Shown: piece after piece, positions 9,307 through 19,137 of the stretch
Numbering within the stretch: position 1 is the first letter of the stretch
Layout of the letters: the number at the start of each line of letters is the position of its first letter
Source of the DNA: Micromonospora luteifusca
Lineage (GTDB): Bacteria; Actinomycetota; Actinomycetes; Mycobacteriales; Micromonosporaceae
NCBI RefSeq assembly: GCF_016907275.1
Contig: NZ_JAFBBP010000001.1
Location: 3,958,001-4,022,000, forward strand
DNA: 64,000 nt
Direction of reading: 5' to 3'
Translations under genes and position numbers: made by a program
The notes under the pieces: model-generated
Seen by the model: the letters and a program-made list of their open reading frames with translations, nothing else
The model's database searches: none
What the model was told of the DNA's origin: nothing

Positions 9307-10982
9307 TGAGTACGCCGCCGTCCGGCCCGGGGTCCGTCACGCGGACTCCGGGCCGGGAGCCCGCCGGCTCCCCACCCTCGCGCCTCCCGCGCCCACGTCC
9401 CTCGGGCTCGCGTCCCTCGCGCTCCCAGGTCACGCGCGACCACGCGCCGATCACCCTGACCGGGCTCGCCGGCAAGGTGCTCCTGCTCGGCCTGACCGCC
9501 GGTGTCGCGGTCTGGGCGGCATTCCCGCTCATCGCCGCCGGGATGTGGGCCGGCCTGGCCCTACTGGCGGCGTCCACCGCCGGGCTGTTCTACCTGTATC
9601 TCACCCGCCGGCACATCCCCGCCAAGTACCTGGTGCCGGGCACCCTGTTCCTGATCGCCTTCCAGGTCTTCCCGGTGATCTACACCGCCAGCACCGCCTT
9701 CACCAACTTCGGGGACGGGCACCGGGGCAGCAAGGACGACGCGATCGTCGCGATCCAGTCCTCCTCGGTCACCCAGGTACCCGGGTCCGCCGAGTACGCC
9801 CTGTCGATCGCCACCAAGGGCGACCCGGCCACCGGTCCGCTGGTTTTTCTGGTCACCGACCCGGGCACCGGCGCGGTCTCCATCGGTGACACCGGCGGGC
9901 TGCGGCAACTCGACGCCGCCGACGTCACCGTCGGCACGGCCGGCAAGGTCACCGCCGCCGACGGCTACACCGTGCTGAACTTTGGCCAGGCCAGCGCCCG
10001 CAGCAAGGAGATCACCGACCTGGTGGTCCCGACCGCCGGTGGCGCGCTGCGCTCCAGCGGCCTGTCCCGCGCGTACGAGGGCAAGGCGGTGCGGGCGTAC
10101 GAGGCTGGTTGCGACTGCGTTCGGGACACCGAGACGGGGCGAACCTGGACCGCCGACGAGGAGGCGGGCGCGTTCGTCGCCTCCGACGGTGAGCGGCTGG
10201 CCCAGGGCTGGAAGGTCAACGTCGGGCTGCGCAACTTCACCCGCGTGCTCACGGACGAGAACATCTCCGGCCCGTTCCTCGGCACCCTGATCTGGAACTT
10301 CGCGTTCGCCATCGGCTCCACCGGCGGGACGTTCCTGCTCGGCATGCTGATCGCGCTCGCGCTGCACTCGCCCCGGATGCGCGGCACCAACCTCTACCGG
10401 GTGTTGCTGGTCCTGCCGTACGCCATGCCGTCGTTCGCGATGCTGCTGGCCTGGCGGGACATGTTCAACGCGGACTTCGGGCTGATCAACAGTCTGTTCG
10501 GGTTGGACGTCGACTGGTTCGGTCAGGCGTGGACGGCCCGCTTCGCGGTCATCCTGGTGCAGCTCTGGCTCGGGTACCCGTACATGTTCCTGGTGGCCAC
10601 CGGCGCGTTGCAGGCCATCCCGCGCGAACTCACCGAGGCCACCTCGGTCGACGGGGCCTCACCCTGGCAGTCCTTCCGCGCGGTCACCCTGCCGTTGCTG
10701 CTGGTCGCACTCTCGCCGCTGCTGATCTCCTCGTTCGCGTTCAACTTCAACAACTTCAACGCGATCTACCTGACCACCGAGGGTGCGCCCTTCCCGGCGG
10801 ACAACCCGACCAACGGCGCGACGGACCTGCTGATCACGTACACCTATCGGCTCGCCTTCGGCGGACAGGGCGCGCAGTTCGGCTTCGCCGCCGCGATCTC
10901 GCTGTTCATCTTCGCCATCGTCGCGGTGGTTTCCGCGGTCAGCTTCCGGCGGACCCGCCAACAGGAGGAGGTGTGGGCGTGA
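9306..10982 (+). CDS. sugar ABC transporter permease, MalF-like with large extracytoplasmic domain
   Basis: A 558-residue permease. After a basic, Pro/Ser-rich N-terminus come two or three membrane helices, then an extracytoplasmic insert at about residues 140-300 as in enteric MalF (P2 loop), then the permease core. The EAA loop lies at ELTEATSVDGASPWQSFRAV (about residues 440-460), where the ATPase docks. ATG 9306 overlaps the upstream stop. Together with the MalG-like protein it forms the channel. No ATPase is encoded in this operon, so a shared MsiK-type ATPase encoded elsewhere is likely, as known for Streptomyces sugar importers. Confidence 0.92.
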   Translation: MSTPPSGPGSVTRTPGREPAGSPPSRLPRPRPSGSRPSRSQVTRDHAPITLTGLAGKVLLLGLTAGVAVWAAFPLIAAGMWAGLALLAASTAGLFYLYLTRRHIPAKYLVPGTLFLIAFQVFPVIYTASTAFTNFGDGHRGSKDDAIVAIQSSSVTQVPGSAEYALSIATKGDPATGPLVFLVTDPGTGAVSIGDTGGLRQLDAADVTVGTAGKVTAADGYTVLNFGQASARSKEITDLVVPTAGGALRSSGLSRAYEGKAVRAYEAGCDCVRDTETGRTWTADEEAGAFVASDGERLAQGWKVNVGLRNFTRVLTDENISGPFLGTLIWNFAFAIGSTGGTFLLGMLIALALHSPRMRGTNLYRVLLVLPYAMPSFAMLLAWRDMFNADFGLINSLFGLDVDWFGQAWTARFAVILVQLWLGYPYMFLVATGALQAIPRELTEATSVDGASPWQSFRAVTLPLLLVALSPLLISSFAFNFNNFNAIYLTTEGAPFPADNPTNGATDLLITYTYRLAFGGQGAQFGFAAAISLFIFAIVAVVSAVSFRRTRQQEEVWA

Positions 10983-11082
10983 GCGCGAGGAGTGAGCTTG
11001 CGAGCCCCGCAGTCGCGAACAGGAGGGGAACGGCGTGAGCGCGAGGAGTGAGCTTGCGAGCCCCGCAGTCGCGAACAGGAGG
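10976..11082 (+). repeat. tandem direct repeat, two 51-bp identical copies, period 56 bp
   Basis: Bases 10976-11026 and 11032-11082 are identical over 51 bp, separated by 5 bp. Each copy begins GGCGTGAGCGCGAGGAGTGA and ends with AGGAGG, so each contains a GTG start and a ribosome site. The first copy sits at the MalF-like stop, the second provides the start of the MalG-like gene. Because the period (56) is not a multiple of three, the two GTGs are in different frames. Confidence 0.95.
10979..11038 (+). CDS. 19-residue coupled mini-ORF created by the tandem repeat
   Basis: GTG 10979 overlaps the MalF-like TGA (10980-10982) as GTGA and has an AGGAGGAGG Shine-Dalgarno at 10962-10970. It reads 19 codons (MSARSELASPAVANRRGTA) and ends at TGA 11036-11038, which again overlaps the MalG-like GTG at 11035 as GTGA. 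Its first 16 residues equal the N-terminus of the MalG-like protein. It is probably a by-product of repeat duplication that keeps translational coupling intact; whether the peptide has a role is unknown. Confidence 0.45.
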   Translation: MSARSELASPAVANRRGTA

Positions 11083-11934
11083 CGTAGCCGCTGGTTCGCC
11101 CAGGTCGGTTGGCGGCATGTGGTTGCCGTGCTCGCGGTGCTGTTCAGTCTGTTCCCGATCGTTTTCGTGCTGTCCGCCGCGCTCAATCCGCTCGGCACGC
11201 TCTCCACGACGGACCTGGTACCGACCGGTGGGGTGTCGCTCGGCAACTTCGGTGGGCTGTTCGAGCGGACGGCTTTCGGGCGGTGGTTCCTCAATTCGCT
11301 GCTGATCGCCGGGGTGGCGTCGTTCGCGTCGGTGTTCCTCTCCGCGCTCGCCGCGTACGCCTTCTCCCGGATGCGGTTCCGCGGGCGCCGGGTGGGGCTG
11401 CTCTCGCTGCTGCTGATCCAGATGTTCCCGCAGTTCCTGGCGATCGTGGCGATCTATCTGATCTTCGGCGCGATCACCGATCTGTGGCCGTCGATCGGCT
11501 TCAACACGCCGTGGGGGCTGTTGCTGCTCTACCTGGGTGGCGCGCTCGGGGTGAACACCTGGCTGATGAAGGGTTTCTTCGACACCCTGCCTCGGGAGTT
11601 GGACGAGTCGGCGACCGTCGACGGCGCGTCGCACGCCCAGGTCTTCTTCCGGATCATGCTGCCGCTGGTGGCGCCGATCCTGGCGGTGGCCGGGCTGCTG
11701 GCCTTCATCGGCACCATCAACGAGTTCCTGATGGCCAACGTCTTCCTCACCAGCACCGACTCGAAGACCCTGGCGGTGGGGATGTACGGGCTGTTGCAGA
11801 GCAACGAGCGCGACAGCAACTTCGGCATCTTCGCGGCGGGCACCCTGCTCACGGCGATCCCCACCGTGCTGGTCTTCCAACTCCTGCAGCGCTACATCGT
11901 CTCCGGGCTGACCACGGGAGCGGTCAAGGGGTGA
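11035..11934 (+). CDS. sugar ABC transporter permease, MalG-like
   Basis: A 299-residue inner-membrane permease with six predicted helices and an EAA loop at ELDESATVDGASHAQVFFRI (about residues 190-210) for ATPase docking. It partners the MalF-like protein. GTG 11035 is supported by AGGAGG at 11021-11026 (8-base spacing) and by GTGA coupling to the mini-ORF. The first 16 residues are encoded by the second copy of a 51-bp repeat and look like an addition to the normal short cytoplasmic N-terminus; the family-typical sequence begins at about residue 17 (RSRWFAQVGWRHVVAVLAVL). Confidence 0.92.
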   Translation: MSARSELASPAVANRRRSRWFAQVGWRHVVAVLAVLFSLFPIVFVLSAALNPLGTLSTTDLVPTGGVSLGNFGGLFERTAFGRWFLNSLLIAGVASFASVFLSALAAYAFSRMRFRGRRVGLLSLLLIQMFPQFLAIVAIYLIFGAITDLWPSIGFNTPWGLLLLYLGGALGVNTWLMKGFFDTLPRELDESATVDGASHAQVFFRIMLPLVAPILAVAGLLAFIGTINEFLMANVFLTSTDSKTLAVGMYGLLQSNERDSNFGIFAAGTLLTAIPTVLVFQLLQRYIVSGLTTGAVKG

Positions 11935-12012
11935 GCGCGCCGCCGCGCGGTGCCGACGCGCCGACCCGGACCCCCTACTACAAACTGTCGTTGATAGGGG
12001 AGGATGGGCGGC

Positions 12013-12354
12013 GTGGAAGCGCTGAGACTGATTCTCCTCTATGTCCATCTGGTCGGCTTCGCCCTGCTGCTCGGCGGCTCGATCGCCCAATACATCAGCG
12101 GCCGGCTGCGGATCAACCCGGCCATGCTCTGGGGGGCGGTGATCCAGTTGTTGACCGGGCTCGGTCTCTCCGCCCCGCTGCGCGACGGCGACGAGCCGGC
12201 GCCGGCGAAACTTGTGACGAAGTTGGTGATCGCGCTGCTGATCTTCGTCATGGTCTTCTTCTCCCGGAAGCGGGACGTGGTCAACCGCGGTCATTTCCTC
12301 GCGATCGTCGGTCTGACCCTGGTCAACGCGGCGGTCGCGGTCTTTTGGCGGTAA
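12013..12354 (+). CDS. small integral membrane protein of unknown function
   Basis: A 113-residue protein with four hydrophobic segments (LILLYVHLVGFALLLGGSIA; a central MLWGAVIQLLTGLGLSA; KLVIALLIFVMVFF; LAIVGLTLVNAAVAVFW). It resembles the small four-helix proteins of actinobacteria annotated only as hypothetical membrane proteins. GTG 12013 is preferred because GGGGAGG (11997-12003) lies nine bases upstream, whereas ATG 12004 would directly abut that site. It stands alone between the sugar importer and the nucleoside importer. A short CCCCTA/TAGGGG hairpin (11972-12000) precedes it. Confidence 0.72.
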   Translation: MEALRLILLYVHLVGFALLLGGSIAQYISGRLRINPAMLWGAVIQLLTGLGLSAPLRDGDEPAPAKLVTKLVIALLIFVMVFFSRKRDVVNRGHFLAIVGLTLVNAAVAVFWR

Positions 12355-12410
12355 CGTCCGAGGAGGGATCGGCCCCGGAAAACCGGACGTTGCGGACGCC
12401 TCGGCACTCG

Positions 12411-12462
12411 GTTACCAGCACGAAGAGTGACTTGCCCCACGCGAGGGTTACACCCGGGTAAC
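12411..12462. promoter_or_regulatory. GTTAC/GTAAC half-sites upstream of the BMP lipoprotein gene
   Basis: GTTAC-ACCCGG-GTAAC at 12447-12462 is an inverted repeat with perfect 5-bp arms, and another GTTAC lies at 12411-12415. The 258-base gap 12355-12612 otherwise holds only a small CACCGC/GCGGTG hairpin near 12575-12592 close to the ribosome site. The repeat is a candidate operator for the nucleoside-uptake genes; the regulator is unknown. Confidence 0.3.
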
Positions 12463-12612
12463 AGGCGCTCAACAGTCGTGCACGATTGTCGGCCGGTGGG
12501 TGGGCGCGGGCGTACGCTCCCGTCCGTAACGTGGGACAGCCGGCGGCACACCGCAGGTCGGCTGATGGGCTGCCACCGCACTAGGCGCGGTGTGCAATGG
12601 GAAGGAGACGTC

Positions 12613-13698
12613 TTGCGCTCGGTGCGTGGGATGCGGATCGCCTCGATCTTCGCGGTGGGTGGGCTCGCGCTCACCGCCGCCGCTTGTGGCGAGGCCCCCA
12701 AGGATGACAACAACGCCGGCAGTGGCGCCAAGAAGTTCAGCGCCTGCATGGTGACCGACGTCGGCGGCATCGACGACAAGTCGTTCAACACCTCGGCCTG
12801 GAAGGGTCTGCAGGAGGCCAAGGCCGCCAACGACAACATCGACATCAAGTTCGTCGCGTCGAAGGCCGAGGCCGACTACGAGCCGAACCTGACGCAGTAC
12901 GTCAACCAGAAGTGCGACTTCATCCTGGCGGTCGGTGGCCTCATGGGCAACGCCACGAAGAAGATCGCGGCGGCGAACCCGAAGCAGGAGTTCGGCATCG
13001 TCGACTCCAACTCCGAGTTGGACAACATCTACCCGATGCAGTTCGACACCGCCCAGGCCGCGTTCCAGGCCGGCTACCTCGCCGCCGGGATGAGCAAGAG
13101 CGGCAAGGTGGGCACCTACGGTGGTCTGCCGATCCCGCCGGTGACCATCTTCATGGACGGCTTCGTCGACGGCGTGGCGTACTACAACACCACCAAGGGC
13201 AAGAACGTCCAGGCGCTCGGCTGGAACAAGCAGACCCAGAAGGGCTCCTTCACCAACGACTTCGCCAAGCAGGACGAGGGCAAGAAGGTCTCCGACGCGC
13301 TGGTCGCCCAGGGCGCGGACATCATCATGCCGGTTGCCGGCGGCTCCGGCCTCGGCACCACCGCCGCGGCCAAGGCGTCGGGTGGCAAGTACAGCACCAT
13401 CTGGGTGGACGTCGACGGCTGCGAGAGCACGCCGGACTGCTCCGCGATCATCACCACCGTGGTCAAGAACATCCCGGACGCCGTCAAGGAGGCCGTCCTC
13501 AAGGCCGCCGCGGGCGACAAGCTGCCGGCCAAGCCGGGCTTCGTCGGCACCCTGGCCAACAACGGTGTCTCGATCGCCCCGTACCACGACTTCGACAGCA
13601 AGGTTCCGGCCGAGCTGAAGGCCGAGATCGACAAGATCAAGGCGGACATCGCTGCGGGCACGATCACCGTCACCTCGAAGGCCCAGCCGACCAAGTGA
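12613..13698 (+). CDS. BMP family (PnrA-like) nucleoside-binding lipoprotein
   Basis: A 361-residue lipoprotein: signal peptide with lipobox LTAAAC (Cys near residue 24), then the BMP/PnrA fold with CMVTDVGGIDDKSFNTSAW near the mature N-terminus and VDVDGCESTPDCS later. PnrA-type proteins bind purine and other nucleosides, and the genes downstream (two-domain ATPase, two permeases, cdd, deoA) fit nucleoside import. The start is TTG at 12613, chosen because GAAGGAG at 12601-12607 is five bases upstream; ATG 12631 is an alternative with a shorter n-region. A strong hairpin right after the stop may limit read-through into the transporter genes, giving excess binding protein. Confidence 0.92.
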   Translation: MRSVRGMRIASIFAVGGLALTAAACGEAPKDDNNAGSGAKKFSACMVTDVGGIDDKSFNTSAWKGLQEAKAANDNIDIKFVASKAEADYEPNLTQYVNQKCDFILAVGGLMGNATKKIAAANPKQEFGIVDSNSELDNIYPMQFDTAQAAFQAGYLAAGMSKSGKVGTYGGLPIPPVTIFMDGFVDGVAYYNTTKGKNVQALGWNKQTQKGSFTNDFAKQDEGKKVSDALVAQGADIIMPVAGGSGLGTTAAAKASGGKYSTIWVDVDGCESTPDCSAIITTVVKNIPDAVKEAVLKAAAGDKLPAKPGFVGTLANNGVSIAPYHDFDSKVPAELKAEIDKIKADIAAGTITVTSKAQPTK

Positions 13699-13704
13699 CA
13701 ACCG

Positions 13705-13740
13705 GCCGATCCTTCCGGTGAGATCATCGGAAGGATCGGC
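13705..13740 (+). terminator. 13-bp perfect hairpin after the BMP lipoprotein gene
   Basis: GCCGATCCTTCCG (13705-13717) pairs perfectly with 13728-13740 around a 10-base loop, seven bases after the stop. There is no T-run, but GC-rich actinobacterial terminators often lack one. Most likely it is a partial terminator or mRNA 3' stabiliser separating the lipoprotein from the transporter genes. Confidence 0.65.
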
Positions 13741-13756
13741 GGGGGACAGGTACGAC

Positions 13757-13808
13757 CGATCGGCCGCTCTGGCCCTGCGGGTGACCGCCGGGTCGGAGCG
13801 GCCGATCG
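13757..13808. repeat. 13-bp perfect inverted repeat with 26-base loop
   Basis: CGATCGGCCGCTC (13757-13769) is the exact inverse complement of 13796-13808, with a 26-base loop (13770-13795). It directly follows the hairpin at 13705-13740 and precedes the ATPase gene. It could be an operator, a leader hairpin or a second terminator. Loop length equals that of the hairpins at 19008 and 41770, and the complement of its loop contains CCCGGCGGTCA against CCGGGCGGTCA there. Confidence 0.6.
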
Positions 13809-13887
13809 CGCACCACTGCGGCCGGGCCGGCCCGGTCGGGTTGACGGCAGCTAGGCTGCACCATCGCTCGCACTCCAGGAGGTTGCG

Positions 13888-15491
<1,604 letters not shown>

Positions 15492-15495
<4 letters not shown>

Positions 15496-16898
15496 CCAAG
15501 GATCCCACCCCGCAGTCCGGTTCTCCGGACAAGGAGCCCGCGAGCGAGGCGCAGGCCGCGCAGAACGCGCTCGGCAACACCGAACGGGCCGAGTTGGCAA
15601 CCGAGCCGAACGCTCCGGGGCCAAAGCCGGGGCCAAAGCCGGGGCCAAAGCCGGGGCCAGAGCCGGAGCAGGAGCCGCGGCCCAGCCTGGGCCGGTTGTT
15701 CATCGACAACCTCTGGGCGGCCAACACCTTCACGGTGACTCTGCTGTCGCTGGTGCTGGCGATCGTGGTCGGCGCGGTGCTGATGATCATTTCTGATCCG
15801 GCCGTGCTCTCCACCTACTCGTACATCACCTCCCGCCCGTCCGACGCGATCAACTCCAGCTGGACGTTGGTCAGCGAGGCGTACGCGAACCTGTTCAAGG
15901 GCTCGGTCTTCGACCCGGAGGCGTTCGCCGGCTGGTTGGACGGCACCAACAGCTGGCAGGCGGTGCTCGCGCCGATCTCCGAGACGCTCACCTACGCCGC
16001 GCCGCTGGTCTTCACCGGCCTGTCGGTGGCGCTGGCCTTCCGTGGCGGCCTGTTCAACATCGGCGCCCAGGGCCAGGCCACCATCGGCGTGATCATGGCG
16101 GCGCTGGCCGGTTTCCTGCTGCCCCTGCCGCCCGGACTGCACCTGCTGGTGGCGGTGCTGGCCGGTGCCCTGGGCGGGGCGATCTGGGGTTTCATCCCCG
16201 GCATCCTCAAGGCTCGTGCCGGCGCGCACGAGGTGATCAACACGATCATGCTCAACTACGTCGCCACGTACTTCCTCACCTGGCTGATCGTGCAGAACGG
16301 CGTGCAGGACCCGAACCGCACCGACGCGATCAGCAAGGCGGTGGGCAGCTCCGCCCAACTGCCCCGCCTGCTCGGTGACAACCTGCGGGTGCACGCCGGC
16401 ATCCTGCTCGCCGTGCTGGCGACCTGGGCGGTCGCCTGGCTGCTGAACCGCTCGACGCTCGGCTTCGAGCTGCGGGCGGTCGGTGCCAACCCGGACGCCG
16501 CCCGCACCGCCGGCATCAGCGTCACCCGGACGTACATCCTGATCATGGTCTTCGCCGGCATCCTGGCGGGCCTCGGCGGCTCGAACATGGTGCTCGGCTC
16601 GACCGCCAGCGCGTTGACCCCGTTGGTGGTCGCGCAGATCGGCTTCGACGGCATCCTGGTGGCGTTGCTGGGGCGGGTGAAGCCCTGGGGGGTGCTGCTG
16701 GCGGCGCTGCTGTTCGGGGCGCTGCAGGCCGGTGGCAACCGGATGCAGTCGTACTCCGGGATCTCGCTGGAGCTGGTGACCGTGCTCCAGGCGCTGATCG
16801 TCATCTTCATCGCCGCGCCGGCCCTGGTGAAGGCGATCTTCCAGCTCCGGGCCGCACGCGCCGCCCGGTTGCAGACGAGCCTGGCGAAGGGCTGGTAG
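15492..16898 (+). CDS. nucleoside ABC transporter permease (NupP/BmpC-type), long Pro-rich N-terminus
   Basis: A 468-residue permease of the BPD_transp_2 class, partner of the next gene. Residues 1-60 are hydrophilic and end in PGPK repeats; the first helix follows [20 protein letters not shown]. Core features include [40 protein letters not shown] and [16 protein letters not shown], all typical of the YufP/RbsC-like nucleoside permeases. The ATG overlaps the ATPase stop. The function, forming half the membrane channel for nucleoside import, is inferred from family and operon. Confidence 0.92.
15615..15662 (+). repeat. four tandem 12-bp repeats coding PGPK-type units
   Basis: CCGGGGCCAAAG is repeated at 15615, 15627 and 15639, with a fourth copy at 15651 differing by one base (CCGGGGCCAGAG). 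The repeats encode Pro-Gly-Pro-Lys units in the cytoplasmic N-terminus of the permease. The unit is a multiple of three, so copy-number change would alter linker length without shifting the frame. Confidence 0.95.
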
Positions 16899-16901
16899 CT
16901 G

Positions 16902-18182
16902 ATGTCCACCATGGCTGTCCCCGACATCGCGGTCGCCCCGGTCCGCAAGGGCTTCTGGACCAGGAGCCGCAAGGTTGGCCTCACACTGCTGGGGCTCGGC
17001 CTGTTGGCCGCGGTGCTCTTCGGCGCGCTCGCCACCGAACAGCAGGCCCGGTTCACGCTCAGCGACGACGCCGCCGGCGCCGCCCTGGAGATCAACGGCA
17101 CGATCGGGGCGATCCTGTTCGGGATCATCACGATCGCCGCCGGTGCGGCGCTGCTCGCCGGGGTGCCGAAACGGTGGTTCCTTCCCGTGCTCGGCGTCGG
17201 GCTCGTCGGCTTCGTGCTGTCGTTCCTCTGCTGGCAGGTTTCCGCCGCGCCGGCCGGGCAGAACTTCATGCCGCTCGTCAACATCATCCGGGGGACGTTC
17301 ATCCTGGCCCTGCCGCTGATCTTCGGCGCGCTCGCCGGCGTGCTCTGCGAACGATCCGGTGTGGTCAACGTCGCCATCGAGGGCCAGTTGCTGATGGGCG
17401 CCTTCAGCGGCGCGCTCTTCGGCAGCATCTCCGGCAACGTCTGGGTCGGTCTGGTCGCCGCCGCCGTCGGCGGCGCGTTCATCTCGCTGCTGCTGGCCAT
17501 CTTCGCGATCCGCTACCTGGTCGACCAGGTCGTCATAGGCATCGTGCTGAACCTGCTGGCGGTCGGCGTCACCGGCTTCCTCTACGAGCGGCTGATGCAG
17601 ACCGACGCGGCGAAATACAACAGTGCGCCACGTTTCAGCAACTGGGAGATCCCGCTGCTGAGGGACATTCCGGTGCTCGGGCCGGCGCTGTTCCGCGGCA
17701 ACATCTTCCTCTACGTCGGGCTGCTGCTGGTGCTGGTGATCCACATCGGGTTGTTCCGCACCCGATGGGGACTGCGTACCCGCTCGGTCGGCGAGCACCC
17801 GATCGCCGCCGACACGCTCGGCGTCAAGGTGCTGCGAGTGCGCTACCGCAACGTGCTGCTGGCCGGCGTGGTCGCCGGAATCGGTGGCGCGTCCTACACG
17901 CTGGCGCTCTACTCGTTCACCAAGAACATGATCGGCGGCAAGGGCTTCATCGCGCTGGCCGCGCTGATCTTCGGTCGATGGAACCCGACCGGTGCGCTGC
18001 TCGCCGCGCTCTTCTTCGGTTTCGCCGACCAGCTCGCCACCTACCTGGGCGCGATCAGCAGCTCGATCCCCAGCCAGTTCCTGGCCATGCTGCCCTACCT
18101 GGCGACGATCCTGGCGGTCGCCGGGCTGGTCGGCCGGGTTCGGGCGCCGGCCGCCGACGGCAAGCCGTACATCAAGGGCTGA
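16902..18182 (+). CDS. nucleoside ABC transporter permease (NupQ/BmpD-type)
   Basis: A 426-residue permease, partner of the preceding one, starting three bases after its stop. It has an extra N-terminal block of about four helices (to about residue 130), then the conserved core with ALPLIFGALAGVLCERSGVV, NVAIEGQLLMGAFSGALFGS and a late GGKGFIALAALIFGRWNPTG, all hallmarks of the YufQ-type nucleoside permeases. With the BMP lipoprotein and two-domain ATPase it makes a complete importer. A hairpin with an 11-bp stem follows before cdd, which is probably part of the same regulon. Confidence 0.92.
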   Translation: MSTMAVPDIAVAPVRKGFWTRSRKVGLTLLGLGLLAAVLFGALATEQQARFTLSDDAAGAALEINGTIGAILFGIITIAAGAALLAGVPKRWFLPVLGVGLVGFVLSFLCWQVSAAPAGQNFMPLVNIIRGTFILALPLIFGALAGVLCERSGVVNVAIEGQLLMGAFSGALFGSISGNVWVGLVAAAVGGAFISLLLAIFAIRYLVDQVVIGIVLNLLAVGVTGFLYERLMQTDAAKYNSAPRFSNWEIPLLRDIPVLGPALFRGNIFLYVGLLLVLVIHIGLFRTRWGLRTRSVGEHPIAADTLGVKVLRVRYRNVLLAGVVAGIGGASYTLALYSFTKNMIGGKGFIALAALIFGRWNPTGALLAALFFGFADQLATYLGAISSSIPSQFLAMLPYLATILAVAGLVGRVRAPAADGKPYIKG

Positions 18183-18201
18183 CCTTTCGGGGCATGCCCG
18201 C

Positions 18202-18252
18202 CGGGCAGGGGTCCGCTTCCGCCTGATCACCGCACACAGCTACCCCTGCCCG
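18202..18252 (+). terminator. hairpin between the nucleoside permease and cdd
   Basis: An 11-bp stem (18202-18212 with 18242-18252, containing GGGCAGGGGT/ACCCCTGCCC) encloses a 29-base loop. It lies in the 104-base gap before cdd and has no T-run. It may be a partial terminator or a leader structure for cdd. Confidence 0.5.
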
Positions 18253-18286
18253 CTTCTGACCTGGGCTACTTCGGCAGAATGATGTG

Positions 18287-18991
18287 ATGACCGACATCGA
18301 CTGGGCGCGGTTACGCGCCGCCGCCACCGACGCGATGCGGCACGCGTACGCGCCGTACTCGACGTTCCCGGTCGGCGCGGCCGCGCTGGTCGACGACGGC
18401 CGCGTAGTGGTTGGCTGCAACGTGGAGAACGCCGCGTACGGGGTGACGCTCTGCGCCGAGTGCGGGGTGGTCTCCAGCCTGCACGCCACCGGCGGCGGAC
18501 GGATCGTCGCGCTCTCCTGCGTCGACGCCACCGGCGAACCGCTGATGCCGTGCGGCCGCTGCCGGCAGCTGCTCTGGGAGCACGGCGGCCCGGAGTGCCT
18601 CATCGAGAGCAAGAGCCGTCCGCTGCGGATGGCCGAGCTGCTGCCACACGCCTTCGGCGTGGAGGACCTGGAGGCCGTCACCGGGGAGACACCGGTGCCG
18701 GTGGTCCCCGAGCGGTTGGCCGCCTGGCGGGGGCGCGGCACCGTCTTCGTGCACCCGGACATGTCCGCTGGCCAGCAGGTCTGGACGGCGTACTGGGAGC
18801 GGTCCGCCGGAGACGACGCCGACGCCGAGACCGGGGTGCTGGAGGAGGCGCCGAGCTGGGACGACCCGGCCGAGGCGATCACCTGGGGCCTGGCGCGGAC
18901 ACCACGGGTGGTCGTGGTGGACGCCACCGGCACCATCTTCTGGGCTGGCGAGGGTGAGCCGCCGATGGAGATTCCGGTTCGCTGGTCTTGA
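18287..18991 (+). CDS. cdd: cytidine deaminase with C-terminal extension
   Basis: Deaminates cytidine and deoxycytidine to uridine and deoxyuridine. The N-terminal about 130 residues are a complete Cdd domain: YAPYSTFPVGAA, GCNVENAAYG (substrate), CAECGVV (zinc ligand Cys and catalytic Glu) and PCGRCRQLL (two zinc Cys). The protein is 234 residues, against about 130 for typical homotetrameric Cdd, with roughly 100 additional residues (PERLAAWRGRGTVFVHPDMS onward) that I do not recognise and that lack a second zinc motif. ATG 18287 is used; a GTG directly before it (18284) is possible. It follows the nucleoside importer and precedes deoA. Confidence 0.92.
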   Translation: MTDIDWARLRAAATDAMRHAYAPYSTFPVGAAALVDDGRVVVGCNVENAAYGVTLCAECGVVSSLHATGGGRIVALSCVDATGEPLMPCGRCRQLLWEHGGPECLIESKSRPLRMAELLPHAFGVEDLEAVTGETPVPVVPERLAAWRGRGTVFVHPDMSAGQQVWTAYWERSAGDDADAETGVLEEAPSWDDPAEAITWGLARTPRVVVVDATGTIFWAGEGEPPMEIPVRWS

Positions 18992-19007
18992 CCGTGGTTG
19001 CGCTTTG

Positions 19008-19081
19008 GGGATTGGGCCGACCGTGCCCGGCTCCGGGCGGTCAGGCTTGATCCCTCCGCCGGGCACGGTCGGCCCAATCCC
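19008..19081. repeat. 24-bp perfect hairpin with conserved 26-nt loop (copy A)
   Basis: Arms 19008-19031 and 19058-19081 are perfectly complementary over 24 bp and enclose a 26-base loop (19032-19057). The reverse complement of this loop matches the loop of the hairpin at 41770-41845 at 25 of 26 positions, including GGGATCAAGCCTGACCGCCC, although the stems are unrelated. Located between cdd and deoA, it may work as a terminator and looks like a member of an interspersed repeat family. Confidence 0.9.
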
Positions 19082-19137
19082 TCGGTGCTCGCTGTCCGTG
19101 CGTCGGGGATCCGCCATTCGACTAGGAAGATCTTCTG

